64,000 nt of DNA from Dysgonomonas sp. HDW5A (GTDB lineage: Bacteria > Bacteroidota > Bacteroidia > Bacteroidales > Dysgonomonadaceae). The position numbers and the translations under genes are program-made. The stretch is taken from the NCBI RefSeq assembly GCF_011299555.1, contig NZ_CP049857.1, positions 4,154,001-4,218,000 of the forward strand, read 5' to 3'. Under the pieces are notes generated by a model. It ran no database searches, was not told the DNA's origin, and saw only the letters and a program-made list of their open reading frames with translations. Of this stretch, positions 1 to 7,730 are shown one piece after another; positions within the stretch are counted from its first letter, which is position 1; every line of letters begins with the position of its first letter.

Positions 1-1
1 A

Positions 2-1291
2 TTTCGCTGGGTTGGTGAAGCATTCGGCAAGCATTTTGGACTTATGGCTATATGGCTTCAATGGACCCAAAGTATATTTTGGTATCTCACAACATTAATA
101 TTTGGGGCTGTTGCAATAGCTTTTATTGGGCATAATAGTGGACTTGATGCAGAGTTATCAAACAATAAGTATTATACATTTCTTATTGTTATTGCCATGT
201 TTTGGATTGCAACTTTTATATCGATGAAAGGTATGGGATGGACAAGCCGGATATCGAAGATAGGAGGGCTTATCGGAACTGTTATTCCAGCTGTATTACT
301 TGTTATTTTAGGTATAATGTATCTTGCTAGTGGCGGGCAGTCGCAAATGAATTTTCATACAAATTTTATTCCTGACTTGTCTAACTTCAATAACTTTGTT
401 TTGGCAGTAGGAATATTTTCATTCTATGCCGGAATGGAAATGAACAGTATACATATTACAGAGATGAGTAATCCTGCAAAGAATTACCCTAAAGCGATTT
501 TCATCAGTGCACTTATCACTGTAGTTGTATTTATACTGGGTACTTTTGCCTTAGGTATCATCATTCCACAGAAAGATATAAGTCTTACTCAAAGCCTTTT
601 GGTTGGTTTTGACAACTATTTTGCATACATCAAAGCATCCTGGATGTCTCCCATTATTGCCGGGGCACTTGCAATAGGTGTATTTGCAGCAGTATTAGTT
701 TGGGTATCAGGGCCGTCAAGAGGACTTTACATTGTAGGAAAAGCCGGATACCTTCCGCATTTTTTTCAAAGAACGAATAGTAATGGGATACAAAAAAATA
801 TACTTATTGTTCAAGCTATTATTGTAAGTGTTTTAAGTCTTTTCTTCATCATATCACCATCTATTGATACTATTTACCAAATATTTACACAGATTGCAAT
901 TATACTATATCAGATAATGTATATGTTTATGTTTGCTGCTGCTATAATACTACGTTATACAATGAAAGATACGGATCGTCCGTTCCGCATCGGCAAAAAA
1001 GGCAATTCACTTATTTGGATCATAGGAGGTTTAGGCTTTATAGGGTCAACTCTTGCTTTTATCATCTGTTTTATTCCACCGGCACAAATAAATATTGGAA
1101 GTATCGTCGGTTGGTATGCTATCCTTATTGTTACCTGCATGTTATTTGTGATAACTCCATTTGTAATATATACTTTTAAGAAAAAATCGTGGACTGACCC
1201 TAATCAAGGAATACCTCCTTTTCACTGGGAAACTAAAAAGAAACTGCTTAAGCTATTTAGGGATGAATTAAAACAAGACGAAAAAGAATAA
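2..1291 (+). CDS. Amino-acid antiporter, GadC-like (5' end outside window)
   Basis: Inner-membrane APC-superfamily transporter, most like the glutamate/GABA antiporter GadC, which exchanges extracellular glutamate for cytoplasmic GABA in acid resistance. The reading frame is open to the left edge of the window, so the first ATG at 44 is internal and the N-terminal helices are missing. About ten hydrophobic segments are visible. The opening residues (RWVGEAFG, then LMAIWLQW) match the region after the second or third helix in this family. The C-terminus is a charged cytoplasmic tail (KKLLKLFRDELKQDEKE), which in GadC acts as a pH plug. No glutamate decarboxylase gene is in view; it could lie upstream. 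Another APC exchanger specificity is possible. The gene ends at a strong terminator. Confidence 0.8.
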   Translation, partial: FRWVGEAFGKHFGLMAIWLQWTQSIFWYLTTLIFGAVAIAFIGHNSGLDAELSNNKYYTFLIVIAMFWIATFISMKGMGWTSRISKIGGLIGTVIPAVLLVILGIMYLASGGQSQMNFHTNFIPDLSNFNNFVLAVGIFSFYAGMEMNSIHITEMSNPAKNYPKAIFISALITVVVFILGTFALGIIIPQKDISLTQSLLVGFDNYFAYIKASWMSPIIAGALAIGVFAAVLVWVSGPSRGLYIVGKAGYLPHFFQRTNSNGIQKNILIVQAIIVSVLSLFFIISPSIDTIYQIFTQIAIILYQIMYMFMFAAAIILRYTMKDTDRPFRIGKKGNSLIWIIGGLGFIGSTLAFIICFIPPAQINIGSIVGWYAILIVTCMLFVITPFVIYTFKKKSWTDPNQGIPPFHWETKKKLLKLFRDELKQDEKE

Positions 1292-1360
1292 GATAAGACT
1301 AATTACAACCATAACTGTTTTATCAGAATTACAAAAGCAGTAAAGATGTGTTATGAAAAA

Positions 1361-1392
1361 TAGAACTCTATTTCATAGAGTTCTATTTTTTT
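1361..1392 (+). terminator. Rho-independent terminator after the antiporter
   Basis: A perfect 11-bp stem (1361-1371 pairing with 1375-1385) with a 3-nt loop is followed by seven T residues (1386-1392). It lies 69 bases after the antiporter stop codon and separates it from the next operon. Confidence 0.9.
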
Positions 1393-1620
1393 CAGAAGAT
1401 TATCATGTCGCTATAGAAAGCTCCTTTTTTATAACTTACACACGAGTAAGGTCCAACATTTTTTAACAAACAAGAAGGTAATAATATACTATATTAGGAT
1501 ATCAGTATCTTTAAGTTTAGTACTTTTAAATTGAAATAAAAAATTAGATTTATTTTATTTTTTCACATACTCAATTAGCCTGTCTCGTGGAATAATATTA
1601 AGTAAGAACACATATATTCT
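1393..1620. other. AT-rich gap before the IbrAB-type cassette
   Basis: About 230 bases without a gene. Several T-rich tracts are present, but I see no clear TAnnTTTG promoter element. The nearest match, TACTTTTA, lacks the final G. The cassette promoter must be here but cannot be pinned down by eye. Confidence 0.5.
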
Positions 1621-3252
1621 ATGAATTCAACATTACTTGAACTACTTGATCGAATAAAAGGAGCTAAGCTTTACTCATCATCTTATAGAGCTAGAGTATA
1701 TATTCCTTATTCTATAGATTACAGCCCTTTTTATGCAAAAACAAAAGTCTACTTTGAAGTAGTGAACGACAAATTAAAGTTGTTTGTTGATGTATCTTCC
1801 AATGACTACAATGAAGAATGGTGCAAACAGGAGTCTGAACGTTTAGAGCAAATTATCCACAAACAATTTTATGAAATTATATATAATTGCGAACTTAAAC
1901 GAAAAAATAGTCCTTTGCATATTCGATTAAAAGATAATCTCAGTCTATTAACACAAGAAACAATACCTTATTACGATGGAGCCCTTAGTTTCTTGTCCAA
2001 GATGAAAGTTTCAGCTTTAGTGTCCGAATCGCAAACTGACCGTTGGTATATTTCGATACGACTTGCACAAAGCAGATATAACGCCAAATATATAAATAAA
2101 CTACATGTATTTTTATCCCAAGTCTCTATAGAAGATTTTAAGCAACAATTATTTACAATATGGCCCAACTTAACAATGCCGATTCTTTTTACCAGCATTG
2201 AAAGTCTCAGTTATAATATGCAGGTATATTTAAACTTATTAGAATATACTGACGGATCTACAATGCTGATTATTGATGATTGCCACATGTTTAAATCACC
2301 TGATACCATACGTTCTCAGCGTATATATAAAATTGCACGCTTGTGTAGTTATAAACTGGTGATGACAAACTCCCTGATTGTTAATAATATTCATGATATT
2401 TATATGCCCTATAAAATTTTGAGTGACTTAATTCTAGGGTATTACCATTGGGATGATTTTTCGAAGATGCATATTATTTACGGAGGCTTTGATGGCTCTG
2501 AAATACTTGGTTATAAAAATCTATCCTACCTCGTAAATATGACAGAACCATATACATATGCGTTGGAAGAGAGAAAAACTGCTAAACGATCAATCTCAAT
2601 CAAAACATATATATGTGACCTGACAGATAAGCAGAAGTATTATTATAAGAGAAAGAAGAATGAACTGCTAACACTCATCGATCAAAATAAAGTTCAACTC
2701 CATGATGTGTACAGGATACTTATAGAGATGCAAAAAATAGTTTGTGGATATGTTCCTATCAATAAGTTCGATAAGATTAATAAATTGGCATTACTCAAAG
2801 AACACACAGGAGAATATCAATGTATAATTCTTTGTAAATACCTGTTTGAGGTCGATCTGTTAATCAATTTTCTAGGAAAAATAAATTGTGCTGTTTTCTG
2901 TGGTAAAAATAGTAAATGGAGAAAAGATGAGAAATTGATGTTTGACCACAGAGAAAAGCGATATTTAATTTCGACACTCGCTATGCAAGACAGTAAATTA
3001 AATGATCTGAAAGGCTATTATGATATTGTATTCTTTAGCCCGTCTTTTAAATACATCGAATATAAGCGCTGTTTAACATATATAAAGAACAGCCACTTAA
3101 GAAGTTCAATATCGGTAAAACGCTTCATGACAAACTCGGGTATAGACCGAAAAATCATGGAAAATTTGAAACGTAAAGAAAAATTAGCCGATCAACTACA
3201 AGAATTACTCGTTAATAAAACCAAACTTAAAGATTTTGTAGCATGCCTATAA
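1621..3252 (+). CDS. SNF2-helicase-like protein with lost ATPase motifs
   Basis: The 543-residue protein has the scaffold of SNF2/superfamily 2 DNA translocases, but every catalytic motif I can place is altered. Where the Walker A loop should lie (about 132-142) it reads ALVSESQTDRW, with no GKT. Motif II is IIDDCH (217-222) instead of DEAH/DESH. Motif III is VMTNSL (247-252) instead of LTGTP. Near the C-terminus the arginine-finger motif (RIHRIGQ in active relatives) reads YIKNSHL. The linking segments (YKLVM, DIYMPYKILS, ILGY, EILGYKNLSYL, PYTY) still follow the family. Known for the family: ATP-driven movement on duplex DNA. Inferred here: a structural or DNA-binding role without ATP hydrolysis. 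It is the first gene of a four-gene operon and overlaps the next gene by 10 bases. It could also be a decaying pseudogene, but the frame is intact over 1.6 kb. Confidence 0.6.
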   Translation: MNSTLLELLDRIKGAKLYSSSYRARVYIPYSIDYSPFYAKTKVYFEVVNDKLKLFVDVSSNDYNEEWCKQESERLEQIIHKQFYEIIYNCELKRKNSPLHIRLKDNLSLLTQETIPYYDGALSFLSKMKVSALVSESQTDRWYISIRLAQSRYNAKYINKLHVFLSQVSIEDFKQQLFTIWPNLTMPILFTSIESLSYNMQVYLNLLEYTDGSTMLIIDDCHMFKSPDTIRSQRIYKIARLCSYKLVMTNSLIVNNIHDIYMPYKILSDLILGYYHWDDFSKMHIIYGGFDGSEILGYKNLSYLVNMTEPYTYALEERKTAKRSISIKTYICDLTDKQKYYYKRKKNELLTLIDQNKVQLHDVYRILIEMQKIVCGYVPINKFDKINKLALLKEHTGEYQCIILCKYLFEVDLLINFLGKINCAVFCGKNSKWRKDEKLMFDHREKRYLISTLAMQDSKLNDLKGYYDIVFFSPSFKYIEYKRCLTYIKNSHLRSSISVKRFMTNSGIDRKIMENLKRKEKLADQLQELLVNKTKLKDFVACL

Positions 3253-3653
3253 ATGAAACAGATAACAAGACAATGCGAATAGAAAAGATATGGGGAACAG
3301 ATCATGCTCTTTATAATCTGATAGGACCTTTCGTTATGAATCCTGATGTTATCCGCATCAATGGAGGATACCCTTTTAAAAATACAGAAGACCACGTCTG
3401 GTATATTTCAATTACAGGAAAAAACATGGTTACAGGCTTTATTTCGATTGCCAATAACAAACTATGTAATGATTTTACATGGCAGGACTACAATTTACTG
3501 GAGCTACTTATTCTACGAGCTATAGCCGATCTCGAAAAAGATACGGTTGTTTCCTTCATGGCTCATTCGGATGAACTCCCTACCCTTCACAAACTAGGCT
3601 TTGTAATCGTAAAACCGGGTATCAATTATTCTAAGATGAGCAAAACGATATGA
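3243..3653 (+). CDS. GNAT-like small protein, acetyl-CoA loop not visible
   Basis: A 136-residue protein that resembles a GNAT acetyltransferase in outline: a strand-rich stretch WYISITG...VTGFISI (53-69), a following helix, and a C-terminal element LHKLGFVIV (115-123) like the GNAT motif B region. The acetyl-CoA pyrophosphate loop (R/Q-x-x-G-x-G/A) expected near 79-85 reads TWQDYNL and lacks the glycines. It may therefore not acetylate anything. The start at 3243 overlaps the upstream gene by 10 bases; an alternative ATG lies at 3273. Its stop overlaps the next start (ATGA at 3650), so translation is probably coupled. Fold assignment is by eye and moderate; a function cannot be given. Confidence 0.5.
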   Translation: MPINETDNKTMRIEKIWGTDHALYNLIGPFVMNPDVIRINGGYPFKNTEDHVWYISITGKNMVTGFISIANNKLCNDFTWQDYNLLELLILRAIADLEKDTVVSFMAHSDELPTLHKLGFVIVKPGINYSKMSKTI

Positions 3654-4957
3654 ATATTCAAAAAAACAGAAATGTTTACGAAATGGCTATTGAGCGCATT
3701 GAGTATATTTTTTCAAACTTCGAGAATATTTATGTTTCTTTTTCAGGAGGAAAGGATAGCGGAGTAATGCTGAATCTGATTCTCGACTACATGAGGACCC
3801 ACCATATAAAACGAAAAATATCCGTTTTATATATTGATGTCGAAGCATCATACTCGAAGACCGTAGAGTTTATTGAGGAAATGTTTCTTGACAATCTTGA
3901 TCTCATAAATCCTTATTGGGTATGTTTACCTATGATCACAACTAATGCCGTTTCGATGTATGAGCCTTACTGGATTTTTTGGGATCGAAACAAGCAGGAG
4001 AAGTGGGTACGACCAATGCCTACACACGAATTTATTATCAACGAGAATAACAATCCTCTTGACTTTTACAAGAAGGATATGACTTTCGAAGATTTCATCA
4101 CTTTGTTTGGCGATTGGCTGGCAAATCGGTACTCATCAAAAAAAGTAGCCTGTTTAGTAGGTATCCGTTCAGATGAAAGTCTCAACCGATACCATGCCAT
4201 AAACAGAAAAGATAAATCATCATATCACGATAAAAGATATTCAACCCGTATTACCGAATTGACATATAACTTCTATCCTATCTACGATTGGAATGTGGAG
4301 GATATATGGGTTTATAATGGAAAATTTCACAAACCGTATAATCGTATCTATGACCTGTTTTACAAAGCGGGAATACCTCTTTCAAAAATGAGGATATGCG
4401 AACCTTATGGGGATGAACAGAAAGCAGGATTGAGCCTCTTCAAAGTATTGGAGCCCGAAACATGGATCAAGGTAGTAGATCGTGTTAGCGGGGCTAATTT
4501 CGGAAATATTTATTGTGGAACAAAGGCGTCGGGAGCCAGACGTATTGATTTGCCCGAAGGACATACGTGGAGAACTTATTGTAAATTTTTACTGAATACT
4601 TTGCCCAAAGAAACGCGAAATATATATGTCCGAAAATTCCGAAAATTTATTCGTTACTGGAATAAAGTCGGATCGCCCGTTGCCGATGAAGATATTCTTC
4701 AGTTAGATGAAAATATAATCATTAATACACATACTTTTAGTAACAGAGGAACTAAAGATAAATACGTGATTAAATTCAGAAGTATACCCGATGTTTTGCC
4801 CGGTCTTGACAATAAAACTGATTTTTTATCATGGAAACGTATGTGTATGGCAATTATTAAAAATGATATAACCTGTCATTCGCTGTCATTCGCACTTACA
4901 AAAAAACAAATACTAAGACAACAAGAATTGATTCGTAAATACAATGAAATGCTATGA
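3650..4957 (+). CDS. IbrA-like PAPS-reductase-family protein (DUF3440)
   Basis: A 435-residue adenine-nucleotide alpha-hydrolase-fold protein of the PAPS reductase family, closest in layout to IbrA/YbdN (DUF3440). The PP-loop SGGKDS is intact at 32-37, and the second nucleotide-site motif GIRSDES lies at 171-177. A C-terminal part of about 200 residues, typical of DUF3440, begins around CEPYGDEQKAGLSLFKVLEP. IbrA and IbrB are known from E. coli as a pair that activates prophage-carried immunoglobulin-binding protein genes. DndC and SspD of DNA phosphorothioation are more distant relatives. The stop overlaps the start of the IbrB-like gene by 4 bases. Intact motifs suggest an active ATP-using enzyme, but its substrate is unknown. 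Confidence 0.85.
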   Translation: MNIQKNRNVYEMAIERIEYIFSNFENIYVSFSGGKDSGVMLNLILDYMRTHHIKRKISVLYIDVEASYSKTVEFIEEMFLDNLDLINPYWVCLPMITTNAVSMYEPYWIFWDRNKQEKWVRPMPTHEFIINENNNPLDFYKKDMTFEDFITLFGDWLANRYSSKKVACLVGIRSDESLNRYHAINRKDKSSYHDKRYSTRITELTYNFYPIYDWNVEDIWVYNGKFHKPYNRIYDLFYKAGIPLSKMRICEPYGDEQKAGLSLFKVLEPETWIKVVDRVSGANFGNIYCGTKASGARRIDLPEGHTWRTYCKFLLNTLPKETRNIYVRKFRKFIRYWNKVGSPVADEDILQLDENIIINTHTFSNRGTKDKYVIKFRSIPDVLPGLDNKTDFLSWKRMCMAIIKNDITCHSLSFALTKKQILRQQELIRKYNEML

Positions 4958-5583
4958 AAGATAATATACGGGCAACGGTCGATCAACTATGTCAATACAT
5001 AGAAAATACTCCCGATGTCGAAAAAAAAATAGATACTTTAAATTACATCCGTGCTATGCTACATAGAGTAAGCCCACTGAAACATCACCCTGTTGATTTT
5101 ATCGCTTGGGAAAAATCAGAGAATATAGAAGGCAATAACTATAATCCAAATAGTGTAGCTCCTCCTGAGATGAGATTATTAATTACATCCATAGAGGAAG
5201 ATGGCTATACAATGCCCATCGTTACCAGTCCTGAAAATGAATCATTACGGATTGTAGACGGATTTCATCGAAGGCAATCGGAAATAAAATCAACAAAAAT
5301 ATCAACTAGTACATATGGTAGATTGCCAGTAACCTTTATACGTGAGGAACAGCGAGGGCTAAGCGATAGAATGGCGTGTACAATACGTCATAACAGAGCC
5401 AGAGGGGCACATAATATTGATCTGTTATCAAGTATTGTCAGAGAACTGACCCTAATTGGAAAATCGCCCAAATGGATCGCTAAAAACATAGGGATGGACA
5501 TGGATGAGATACTTCGCCTCAAACAATTAACCGGTATAGCAGCTTTATTTGCTGATGAGGATTTCTCGATAAGCAGAGAGTAG
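4954..5583 (+). CDS. IbrB-like ParB/Srx-fold protein
   Basis: A 209-residue protein with a ParB N-terminal-like (sulfiredoxin-fold) domain. The phosphate-binding motif is VDGFHRR (101-107), preceded by the NPNSVAPPEMRLL segment (64-76) that corresponds to ParB box I. A second conserved patch RHNRARGAHN is at 145-154, followed by a likely helix-turn-helix (about 165-195, WIAKNIGMDMDEILRLKQL). This matches IbrB/YbdM, the constant partner of IbrA. ParB-fold proteins bind or hydrolyse nucleotides such as CTP and some are nucleases; which applies here is not visible. It is the last gene of the four-gene operon. No terminator hairpin is obvious after it. Confidence 0.85.
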   Translation: MKDNIRATVDQLCQYIENTPDVEKKIDTLNYIRAMLHRVSPLKHHPVDFIAWEKSENIEGNNYNPNSVAPPEMRLLITSIEEDGYTMPIVTSPENESLRIVDGFHRRQSEIKSTKISTSTYGRLPVTFIREEQRGLSDRMACTIRHNRARGAHNIDLLSSIVRELTLIGKSPKWIAKNIGMDMDEILRLKQLTGIAALFADEDFSISRE

Positions 5584-5703
5584 AATTATCTACTTTGATA
5601 GTATATTTTAATTACGAACTATTTATGTTATTACATGAAAAGCAATAAATATATAAACTTATTTAAGTAAATTAATGTTTATACTTCATATAGTATTTAC
5701 GTT

Positions 5704-6450
5704 ATGAATAAGACATCTCATCGCTGTGCGAATTGTAATAATGCTGTAAAAGGAGATTTTTGTAATAGATGTGGACAATCGATTAAAGTCTCTCGCATTA
5801 ATTTGTCCCACCTTGTTGAAGAACTGCAATTCAGTTTCTTGCATATAAACAAAGGGATGCTCTACACAATAAAGGAATTGTTACTAAGACCCGGATACAC
5901 AATAAAAGCCTACTTAAGCGGTAAAAGAGTAAAATATTTCAAACCTTTTGGTTTCCTTCTTATATGGGGGTCAATTTATAGCTTGGTACTTCATTTCTTT
6001 AATGTATATCCTGACTCCGAAGTCAATCAACAGGATAATCCGATTTTTGATAATGACTTTATCTACAATTGGTATTACTCTCACTACTCCATAGTTCAGC
6101 TTCTCATAATACCTTTTTATGCTTTATCGTCTTATATCCTATATCGAAAAAGCAACTATAATTATATTGAACATTTAGTAATATACTCTTATACAGACGG
6201 TATAAAAGTAATTATTCTGATATTGCTTTACCCTTTATTTTATTACACCCACTCAAAAGATGTATATTCAATTACATTAGCGATTCTCTATCTATATAAC
6301 ACGTACGTTCTGGTACAATTATTCAAAACCTCATCATGGACTAAGGCAATTTTAAAGGCTGTACTAAGTATCATTTTAACTCTGGTCGTTGCTTCTATTA
6401 CAATAATAGCTATTCTGGAAGGTATTCATCATTTTCTAAAAGTATTCTGA
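5704..6450 (+). CDS. DUF3667 membrane protein with N-terminal zinc ribbon
   Basis: A 248-residue member of DUF3667, a Bacteroidota family of unknown function. Two CxxC knuckles (CANC and CNRC within residues 8-24) form a probable zinc ribbon. An amphipathic stretch with the family pattern LLRPGYTIKAYLSGKRVKYFKPFGF follows in two parts, and then four to five hydrophobic segments to the C-terminus. It is probably an inner-membrane protein with a cytoplasmic zinc domain. It stands alone on the plus strand and ends 13 bases before the convergent hydrolase gene. No function can be assigned. Confidence 0.75.
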   Translation: MNKTSHRCANCNNAVKGDFCNRCGQSIKVSRINLSHLVEELQFSFLHINKGMLYTIKELLLRPGYTIKAYLSGKRVKYFKPFGFLLIWGSIYSLVLHFFNVYPDSEVNQQDNPIFDNDFIYNWYYSHYSIVQLLIIPFYALSSYILYRKSNYNYIEHLVIYSYTDGIKVIILILLYPLFYYTHSKDVYSITLAILYLYNTYVLVQLFKTSSWTKAILKAVLSIILTLVVASITIIAILEGIHHFLKVF

Positions 6451-6463
6451 AAATAGATTATCG

Positions 6464-7588
6464 TCACTCAATACCTATCCACCATTGGCGGAATGTCTGG
6501 GTAGAATCTTTTAGATGTACCGTTTCACCGATCATAGGAGTAATGAGATCTTGTTCGTTATCTTTATTTGCTTCGGTGATTCTTATTAAAGGTTCATCCC
6601 ATGGATGAGTTGACAAAGCAAATTTAGATGAATGTACAGGCAACAATCGTTTTGCATTTAAATCTTTAGATGCTTTCAATACCTGTTCGGGCATCATATG
6701 AATGTATTTCCAGCCTTCTCCATACTGACCATTTTCGAGAATAGCCAAGTCGATACCTTCGAAGCGTTTGCCTATTGTTGCAAAGTGAGAGTCATAGCCA
6801 CTATCACCTCCGATGTATATTTTAAATGTTGGGGTCTGCAAAAGAAAAGATGACCACAATGATTGTTTAGGAGATAGACCTCTTCCAGAGAAATGACGTG
6901 CCGGCAAGCAATAAGCAGCAAATCCTGAATCTAAAGCTGTGTCCTCATCCCAATCCATTTCAACTATTTTGTTCATATCGAAGCCCCAATATTCGAAATG
7001 TTCTCCTACACCTAAACTGCAGATTATTTTACCAACCTTAGGTTTCAATTTTATTATTGTCTCATAATCGAGGTGATCCCAATGATCATGAGAGATAAAT
7101 AAATAGTCGATATTCGGAAGGTCGTCTACACCATAACGGTCTGTACCTTTAAAGGCTTTGGTAGTGAATGAAACAGGTGATGCTGTACCACTAAAAACAG
7201 GGTCAACCAGAATACGTTTACCATCTATCTGAATAAAATAGGAAGAATGTCCGAACCAAACCAAGATATCTTCACTCTTATCGAGAGTTAATAAATCGGT
7301 CTTCATAGAAGGTATTTCATCTACGGGTTTAACTCGCTTATGGCCTCCGAATAAAAAATCATACATTACTCCAACATATCCCTTTTCGCCTGTTAACTGG
7401 GGAGTAAGGCTCTGATTCTGAAATTTCCCGTCTTTGTAATGAGTTGAATTTTGAACTCTTATCAATCGATCACCCGATGGAGTTTTACCAAATTTGGCTT
7501 GTTGTAAAAATATAAATACGATAATTACTAAAACACCTATAACAGAAAGGGTTACCCACATAATCTTTTTTCCTCGTTTCTTTCCCAA
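6464..7588 (-). CDS. MBL-fold metallo-hydrolase, NAPE-PLD/UlaG-like
   Basis: A 374-residue metallo-beta-lactamase-fold hydrolase of the group that includes NAPE-phospholipase D and UlaG-like proteins. One N-terminal membrane helix (about 10-30) suggests anchoring with the enzyme domain outside the cytoplasm. The metal motif HxHxDH is complete (H167, H169, D171, H172). Further ligands are likely in LPARHFSGRG, IGGDSGYD and LPVHSSKFALSTHPWDEP. The segment WSSFLLQ and the ending around HPWDEP are characteristic of the NAPE-PLD-like group. The substrate is unknown; a phosphodiester or lactone is plausible. The gene is monocistronic, with a possible -7 element at 7614-7621. Confidence 0.8.
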   Translation of the reverse strand: MGKKRGKKIMWVTLSVIGVLVIIVFIFLQQAKFGKTPSGDRLIRVQNSTHYKDGKFQNQSLTPQLTGEKGYVGVMYDFLFGGHKRVKPVDEIPSMKTDLLTLDKSEDILVWFGHSSYFIQIDGKRILVDPVFSGTASPVSFTTKAFKGTDRYGVDDLPNIDYLFISHDHWDHLDYETIIKLKPKVGKIICSLGVGEHFEYWGFDMNKIVEMDWDEDTALDSGFAAYCLPARHFSGRGLSPKQSLWSSFLLQTPTFKIYIGGDSGYDSHFATIGKRFEGIDLAILENGQYGEGWKYIHMMPEQVLKASKDLNAKRLLPVHSSKFALSTHPWDEPLIRITEANKDNEQDLITPMIGETVHLKDSTQTFRQWWIGIE

Positions 7589-7613
7589 TTGTTCAATTAT
7601 AAATAATGAACAG

Positions 7614-7621
7614 CAAAACTA
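7614..7621 (-). promoter_or_regulatory. Possible -7 element of the MBL-fold gene
   Basis: TAGTTTTG on the minus strand fits TAnnTTTG, 26 bases upstream of the start codon. No TTG is found at the usual -33 spacing, so support is weak. Confidence 0.35.
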
Positions 7622-7730
7622 TTAAAAATAAAAGAAAGAAGAGTAATTTGACTATTAAAAGAAATAGAATTTAGGCTTCATATCATTTAATATCACAAAC
7701 TTCAGTTATATATAAACTGTGTTTTCCCCA

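Noticed and set aside
44-1291. ATG at 44 as start of the antiporter gene
   Set aside because: The frame is open to base 2 and the upstream codons fit the family, so the gene begins outside the window.
1393-5703. Integrated mobile element carrying the IbrAB-type cassette
   Set aside because: No integrase, transposase, tRNA target or direct repeats found at the borders; base composition is not clearly different by eye. Transfer remains possible but unsupported.
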